Positions 5,250-8,990 of a stretch of 8,990 bases of DNA are shown here, one piece after another. The position numbers and the translations under genes are program-made. Under the pieces are notes generated by a model. That model saw only the letters and a list, made by a program, of their open reading frames with translations, was not told where the DNA came from and made no database searches. This stretch comes from JAGXLP01 sp042218715 (lineage in GTDB: Bacteria > Bipolaricaulota > Bipolaricaulia > M55B111). The stretch lies in contig JBDGQU010000187.1 in assembly GCA_042218715.1 (NCBI GenBank), positions 1 through 8,990 on the forward strand. The letters are read 5' to 3'. The first letter of the stretch is position 1, and each line of letters opens with the position of its first letter.

Positions 5250-7532
5250 ATGGTGGAACAGTTAGTAAAAACTTCCGAACTTTCCGATCTTTTTGTGGAG
5301 TCGTCACCGGGAGCCTATGTCATTGGCGCCCAGGACGGCACTTTTCCTTCGATAGGGCACCACATAGAAGGCAAAATGGGTGGTGTATGGTTGTCCGCGG
5401 GCCGGGCCGTAGACGAGATTTCTTATAGTATTGACGGTTCTGAACCGGGACCAGCTGACAGGTTCCTGCGCCGCCCCACTTACTCAAGCTGTGTATGGGG
5501 AAAAGCGGTTAACGGTGTCAGAATTGTCCGAAGGCAATCAGCCGTCGATCGTGCCGTCTTGCTGGAGTACAGAGGAGAAGGTAAGGATAAAAGTCGGGAT
5601 GGGTTGCAGTTTAGCCTGGAAGTAGAGTTCGACATCATCCCCGAGTGGTCGGGCGATAATCAGGTCCATAAAGATGGCTCCGTCCAGCTTACCTCGGTGT
5701 CCGGGAACAATATCGAAGTAGAACACGAGAAGATAGACCTTCCGGTAAAGTTAGCATTGAACATTCCTTACCAGGATTACGAGGTATTGACTGAAGACAG
5801 GGCATCTGGGTCCTCCAGTTCGCTTAGATTGCGGTTCAAATATCCGTTATCTTCTCTGCTAGAAGAAGGGTTGCTCGTGGAAATCAAAAATGCTGAAACC
5901 GATAGGGAACAAGGAAATTCAGGAACTACTTTTTCGAACGGAAAGAAGTTTTCGGAAATTACCCGAACAACTAAGAAAAAGACGGTTTTCTCTGATTACT
6001 GTAAGCTAGAGTCAACAGACACGTCGCTCCAGCGTGCCTTTAATTGGGGTAAATTAAATTGTGAAGAGCTAAGACGAAACTTTCCGGATTCTTCCCGAAC
6101 TCCGGTTTGTGGCGGTTACCCCGAGTTTCCCTGGTTATTCGGTGTTGACTCATCGTTTATCATGCCCGTTCTTCTCCGAACAGGTCAATTCGAAGCTGCC
6201 AGGGACACTTTACTATCTCTTTTTGATTATGCTACTGACGGAGCTCCACCGCACGAAGTTAATACTCAAGGGCAAATAGTCAACGAAGCAAACGTCAATG
6301 AGTTATCAATTCTTCCCCGGCTGCTGGTTGAATATTTTCGGTTTACCCGGGATAGGAAAACCAGTCGTTCCCTGTACAGTAAGTTAAAAGATACCGCGTT
6401 CGAATATTTCTTTAATTCCTCTGATATCCCGTTTCCAAAGGGATTTGGAATCGTTGAAATGCCATTCATGGATCAATGGATGCTGGACTCAGCCGTGGAA
6501 TTTATCCGCGGAGCAAAATCCTGCTACCGGCTTGCCAGGCAGTTCGGGGACAAGGAGACGCTAAAGAAGTACGACAATGAATTCTTGACCAATCAAACCG
6601 ATATGTTCTTTGAGCTATTTTGGGATAGTGATGCCGGCCGTTTCGCCGACATGGCCGGTAAACCATCTCGCTTGAGGGAAAGTCTGGATCGAGCCATCCA
6701 GGACGACTTTTCCGATGACTCAGGTGAGCGGGCTACTTCACTGAAGTCCTTAAGGGATAATTTGGATTCGATTCAATCCCGAGTGGGTGGGGCTAAAGAA
6801 TTAACACGTTGGTATTTTGGTCACTTTATTCAAGTATACCCCCTCCTTTTCGGGATGGTTAGCAGAGAGAGGGCAAACCGCGTATTCAGTTTACTGGAAA
6901 GCGACGAATTTACCAGCGATCGAGGGTTAGTGCATACGTCTAGATCCTCTTCATTGAGCAGGATTCCGGGCGGAATGTATGGGCCAGGGAACAAAGGAGA
7001 ACTTGTTTGGGCCCTTGCTACCGGGTTTTTGGCGGAGGCGGAAGCTAAGTACGGCCGTATCGACCAAAGTTACTTTTTCACGAAAAAAATAGCGGACTCC
7101 GTGGATCGGGACATGCCCGGGGCATTGCCGGAATTACTGCCCCGGGGTGGATGTTTTATGCAGGGGTGGTCCAGCTACGGAATAATACTGCCAGTTATAG
7201 ATCATTATCTTGGTATTAGAAATCTTCTTGATAGGAGTATCTCTGTATCTCCCAATCCTCCGGATAGTATCGACAGCTTGAGTATTTCCTCAGTAAGAAT
7301 GATGGGGGCTAAGTTTGATGTGGAGATGGAGAACCGGGAGAGTTTTTTTCGGTTTGAAATTAACGTGGACGAACAACCCCGTTCCGGCCCCATACCCTGG
7401 AGATTCAACTGGTCTCCTAAAAACGTATGTTTAGCTGGTTCGTACAACCCTATCTTGCAGCGGTTTAAGTTAAAGGATCATTTACTGGTTGAAATTTCTG
7501 AAGACGAAGAACCTCGTATCGAATACAGATAA
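5250..7532 (+). CDS. glycogen-debranching-enzyme-like glycosidase with N-terminal beta domain
   Basis: This 760-residue protein resembles bacterial proteins annotated as glycogen debranching or amylo-alpha-1,6-glucosidase-like. Residues 1 to about 240 look like a beta-rich domain (FPSIGHHIEGKMGGVWLS near its start). An (alpha/alpha)6-barrel catalytic region runs from about 260 to 660, and a short beta-like tail ends the protein. Barrel landmarks are FPWLFGVDSS (294-302, D300), PPHEV (333-337, E336), GFGIVEMPFMDQ (398-409, E403) and LPELLPRGGCFMQGW (626-640, E628), followed by YGIILPVIDHYLGIR. These acidic residues are the catalytic candidates, unassigned here. There is no signal peptide, so the protein is cytoplasmic and would act on imported substrate. 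Most GDE relatives have GRDS where this one has GVDS. The ATG lacks an obvious ribosome site. It follows the permease by 23 bp in the same operon. The exact substrate and linkage are unknown; alpha-glucosidic is the family expectation. Confidence 0.75.
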   Translation: MVEQLVKTSELSDLFVESSPGAYVIGAQDGTFPSIGHHIEGKMGGVWLSAGRAVDEISYSIDGSEPGPADRFLRRPTYSSCVWGKAVNGVRIVRRQSAVDRAVLLEYRGEGKDKSRDGLQFSLEVEFDIIPEWSGDNQVHKDGSVQLTSVSGNNIEVEHEKIDLPVKLALNIPYQDYEVLTEDRASGSSSSLRLRFKYPLSSLLEEGLLVEIKNAETDREQGNSGTTFSNGKKFSEITRTTKKKTVFSDYCKLESTDTSLQRAFNWGKLNCEELRRNFPDSSRTPVCGGYPEFPWLFGVDSSFIMPVLLRTGQFEAARDTLLSLFDYATDGAPPHEVNTQGQIVNEANVNELSILPRLLVEYFRFTRDRKTSRSLYSKLKDTAFEYFFNSSDIPFPKGFGIVEMPFMDQWMLDSAVEFIRGAKSCYRLARQFGDKETLKKYDNEFLTNQTDMFFELFWDSDAGRFADMAGKPSRLRESLDRAIQDDFSDDSGERATSLKSLRDNLDSIQSRVGGAKELTRWYFGHFIQVYPLLFGMVSRERANRVFSLLESDEFTSDRGLVHTSRSSSLSRIPGGMYGPGNKGELVWALATGFLAEAEAKYGRIDQSYFFTKKIADSVDRDMPGALPELLPRGGCFMQGWSSYGIILPVIDHYLGIRNLLDRSISVSPNPPDSIDSLSISSVRMMGAKFDVEMENRESFFRFEINVDEQPRSGPIPWRFNWSPKNVCLAGSYNPILQRFKLKDHLLVEISEDEEPRIEYR

Positions 7533-7533
7533 T

Positions 7534-7561
7534 TTGTGAGTTCACAACCCTTTAAAGTTGT
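7534..7561. repeat. overlapping inverted repeats before the second glycosidase gene
   Basis: TTGTGA (7534-7539) and TCACAA (7542-7547) are inverted arms around GT; as RNA this gives a 5-bp stem with an AGTT loop. ACAAC (7544-7548) can alternatively pair with GTTGT (7557-7561). The two pairings share bases and exclude each other. They lie in the 54-bp gap between the two glycosidase genes. They could be a protein-binding dyad or a small RNA switch; both stems are short. Confidence 0.3.
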
Positions 7562-7586
7562 TTGCCACTAGTAACCAATACAGGAA

Positions 7587-8801
7587 GTGATTTCTATCGT
7601 ATCGTTAAATAATGAAAAGCGTCAGGAGTTAAGAAAGTTAACCTCTAATGCCCACGGACAACTACAGGAACTGGAACGGGAATTTGAAACTAATGGAAAA
7701 ACTTTATCCCTATACCGGGCAGGGATCAAAGACAAGGAAGTAAGGTTTGATCTTTTCAGCAGGGATCTTTTGCTGTCGGCGTTAATGAGAGGGAATACTT
7801 CCTTTCTGAAGAGTACCCTGGAGTTTGCTTTCCACACCCAGGGAACGAAAAAAGATCCGAAAACGGGCGAAGAACCCGGTAAAGTCATCCACGAATATCA
7901 AACCGTAAAGAGGAAGGGTTTAGAAACCCGTTACAATGCCTGTGATGTTACGCAACTCACCCTAATAGGTTTATCCAGGTACCTGGAAGCTTCACGGGAT
8001 ATGGATTTTCTAAATCGCTGGAAGGAAAACGTTAAATCCGGCATAGATTATATCCTAAGACATCTGGATGAGGGCCTATTTCGTGAAAGCCCTACTTACA
8101 GCGACGCCAAAAACTATGCGCTGAATTCTACATATTGGAAGGACGAACAAATCCCGGAAAGAGAGGAGCCCGATTATCCCGTGGTATATTCACTAGTCCA
8201 GGCTCAGACTATTTCAGCACTTAGGGCGGTGGGGGGGATTGCAAATACTATTGATTTGGGAGTGAATCCCGGTGAATTAGAACAAGAAGCGGAAGAATTG
8301 CGAAAAAAGTTATTCAGCGAGCTATGGAATCCGGATCTGGATTATCCTGACGTTGCCTGGGACCAAAAAGGGAAAGTGTCTGGCATCACCTCCGACGGTC
8401 TTCACATATTATATTACCTGAGGGAAGGCGATATTCCCGAGGATAAATTGTCCTCAATAATGAATGCTTCAACTCAGCTGGAGACACCTTACGGGTTTCG
8501 TACTTATGCCCCTGATCAACCGGGTTACGCGCCAGGGAATTATCACCTTGGCTCGGTCTGGCCTTTTGAGCAATATTTTATCGCCAGTGTCGGGAAACGC
8601 TTTAAGAGAGGTCGGCTGGAGGATATTGCGTTTGGTTCGCTGGATGCCATAATGGAACACGGGTTTTTCGAGTTATTTAGCTGGAACGGAGAAAAATTGA
8701 AACCACTGGGTTGTGAAAAACAATTATGGACTACTTGTTTACCAATAGGGCTGAGCCGGTTAGTAAGTCAAGAGCAAGGGCCCAAGGGACGAGGCTTGTA
8801 G
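7587..8801 (+). CDS. stand-alone debranching-enzyme-type (alpha/alpha)6 glycosidase
   Basis: This 404-residue protein appears to be a bare (alpha/alpha)6 catalytic domain of the amylo-alpha-1,6-glucosidase/GDE C-terminal type, without the beta domain of the preceding gene's product. Motifs occur in the family order: SRD (58-60), EPGKVIHEY (96-104, E103), YNACD (116-120), a SxYWKD and PVVYSLVQAQT region, YHLGSVWPFEQ (319-329), FFELF (360-364, E362), and GCEKQLW. D60, E103, D120 and E362 are candidate active-site residues. No signal peptide is visible, so it is cytoplasmic. The only standard start is GTG at 7587; AGGA lies just one to two bases before it, poor spacing for a ribosome site, and an in-frame stop lies at 7572. 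Some GH63 mannosyl- or glucosylglycerate hydrolases are of similar size, so that is an alternative family. It is the last gene of the operon; substrate unknown. Confidence 0.7.
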   Translation: MISIVSLNNEKRQELRKLTSNAHGQLQELEREFETNGKTLSLYRAGIKDKEVRFDLFSRDLLLSALMRGNTSFLKSTLEFAFHTQGTKKDPKTGEEPGKVIHEYQTVKRKGLETRYNACDVTQLTLIGLSRYLEASRDMDFLNRWKENVKSGIDYILRHLDEGLFRESPTYSDAKNYALNSTYWKDEQIPEREEPDYPVVYSLVQAQTISALRAVGGIANTIDLGVNPGELEQEAEELRKKLFSELWNPDLDYPDVAWDQKGKVSGITSDGLHILYYLREGDIPEDKLSSIMNASTQLETPYGFRTYAPDQPGYAPGNYHLGSVWPFEQYFIASVGKRFKRGRLEDIAFGSLDAIMEHGFFELFSWNGEKLKPLGCEKQLWTTCLPIGLSRLVSQEQGPKGRGL

Positions 8802-8818
8802 AACCCTCCTTTATATAA

Positions 8819-8860
8819 ACTAAATTAAATGTCCCACTTTATCCTCTCCTAGAATTTAGT
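8819..8860. repeat. AT-rich inverted repeat after the operon
   Basis: ACTAAATT (8819-8826) and AATTTAGT (8853-8860) are perfect 8-bp inverted arms separated by 26 bases. The repeat starts 17 bp after the last glycosidase stop. It has no T-run after it and a weak AT stem, so it is a poor intrinsic terminator. It may limit mRNA decay or be chance. I see no better terminator for the operon before the window ends. Confidence 0.3.
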
Positions 8861-8862
8861 GT

Positions 8863-8891
8863 TTGAGATTTAACAGAAAAGTTGTTATATT
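8863..8891 (+). promoter_or_regulatory. candidate promoter for a gene right of the window
   Basis: TTGAGA (8863-8868) and TATATT (8886-8891) are separated by exactly 17 bases, a good sigma-70-type arrangement. Transcription would begin near 8898 and run rightward past the window end. No coding start is visible in the last 100 bp. Confidence 0.5.
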
Positions 8892-8899
8892 CTCTGAAG

Positions 8900-8909
8900 T
8901 AAACGTTTA
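8900..8909. promoter_or_regulatory. TAAACGTTTA palindrome, possible operator
   Basis: This is a perfect 10-bp palindrome with a central CpG, located at about +2 to +11 of the candidate promoter at 8863-8891. Its form suits a LacI-family operator, but its sequence differs from the 2026-2047 palindrome, so a different regulator would be expected. A related octamer, AACGTTTA, recurs at 8969-8976, 67 bp further on. Confidence 0.4.
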
Positions 8910-8990
8910 TATAATCGATTAAATTTTAGAAGTAAGGTTAATAGAAAAAAGACGAGGATATTTTCTCTAACGTTTAGTTAGGATTTCAAG

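Noticed and set aside
7534..7547. CRP-like site (TGTGA/TCACA)
   Set aside because: The arms resemble CRP half-sites, but the spacing is wrong (4 bases between TGTG/CACA or 2 between the TTGTGA and TCACAA arms, instead of 6 between TGTGA and TCACA).
8521..8535. GGTTACG operator half-site in the smaller glycosidase gene
   Set aside because: It encodes a conserved glycine-tyrosine-alanine stretch, the other half-site is absent, and similar GGTTACG words occur in the permease genes.

Overview
The window carries one complete sugar-uptake and hydrolysis locus read left to right, with an unrelated divergent gene at its left edge. Coding sequence is roughly 45% GC by eye and base composition looks even throughout, with no insertion sequence, CRISPR array, tRNA or rRNA visible. 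The binding protein has a plain Sec-type signal peptide rather than a lipoprotein signal. Together with strong GGAGG ribosome sites and frequent TTG/GTG starts, this suggests a diderm anaerobe of the Halanaerobiales or Thermotogota kind. That assignment is an inference from style, not from a marker gene.

Layout. Positions 95-637 (minus) encode a flavin reductase-like FMN-binding protein. A 289-bp divergent intergenic region follows, with promoter-like sequences and several inverted repeats. A LacI/GalR-family repressor (927-1964) ends at an intrinsic terminator (about 1990-2016). Just beyond it lies a perfect 22-bp palindrome (2026-2047), followed by a perfect TATAAT. This is the apparent control region for the main operon: solute-binding protein (2131-3369), two CUT1-type permeases (3430-4326 and 4351-5226), then two glycogen-debranching-enzyme-like (alpha/alpha)6 glycosidases (5250-7532 and 7587-8801). 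Gaps between operon genes are 23 to 60 bp. The last 189 bp hold a promoter-like sequence followed by a second kind of palindrome, probably serving a gene outside the window.

How it works together (inference). A periplasmic binding protein captures an oligosaccharide or glycoside and two permeases import it. The ATPase subunit is not encoded here and is presumably shared from elsewhere. Two cytoplasmic glycosidases then cleave the substrate. The LacI protein probably represses the operon through the 2026-2047 palindrome and its own gene through a degenerate copy (894-915) that abuts its ribosome site, so the two sites flank the repressor gene. A strong hairpin (3394-3420) between the binding-protein gene and the first permease gene probably sets a high ratio of binding protein to permease.

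The points most worth following up are the operator pair, the hairpin that contains a misleading TTG start and a buried GGAGG, and the tandem pair of debranching-enzyme-like glycosidases with different architectures and unknown substrate.
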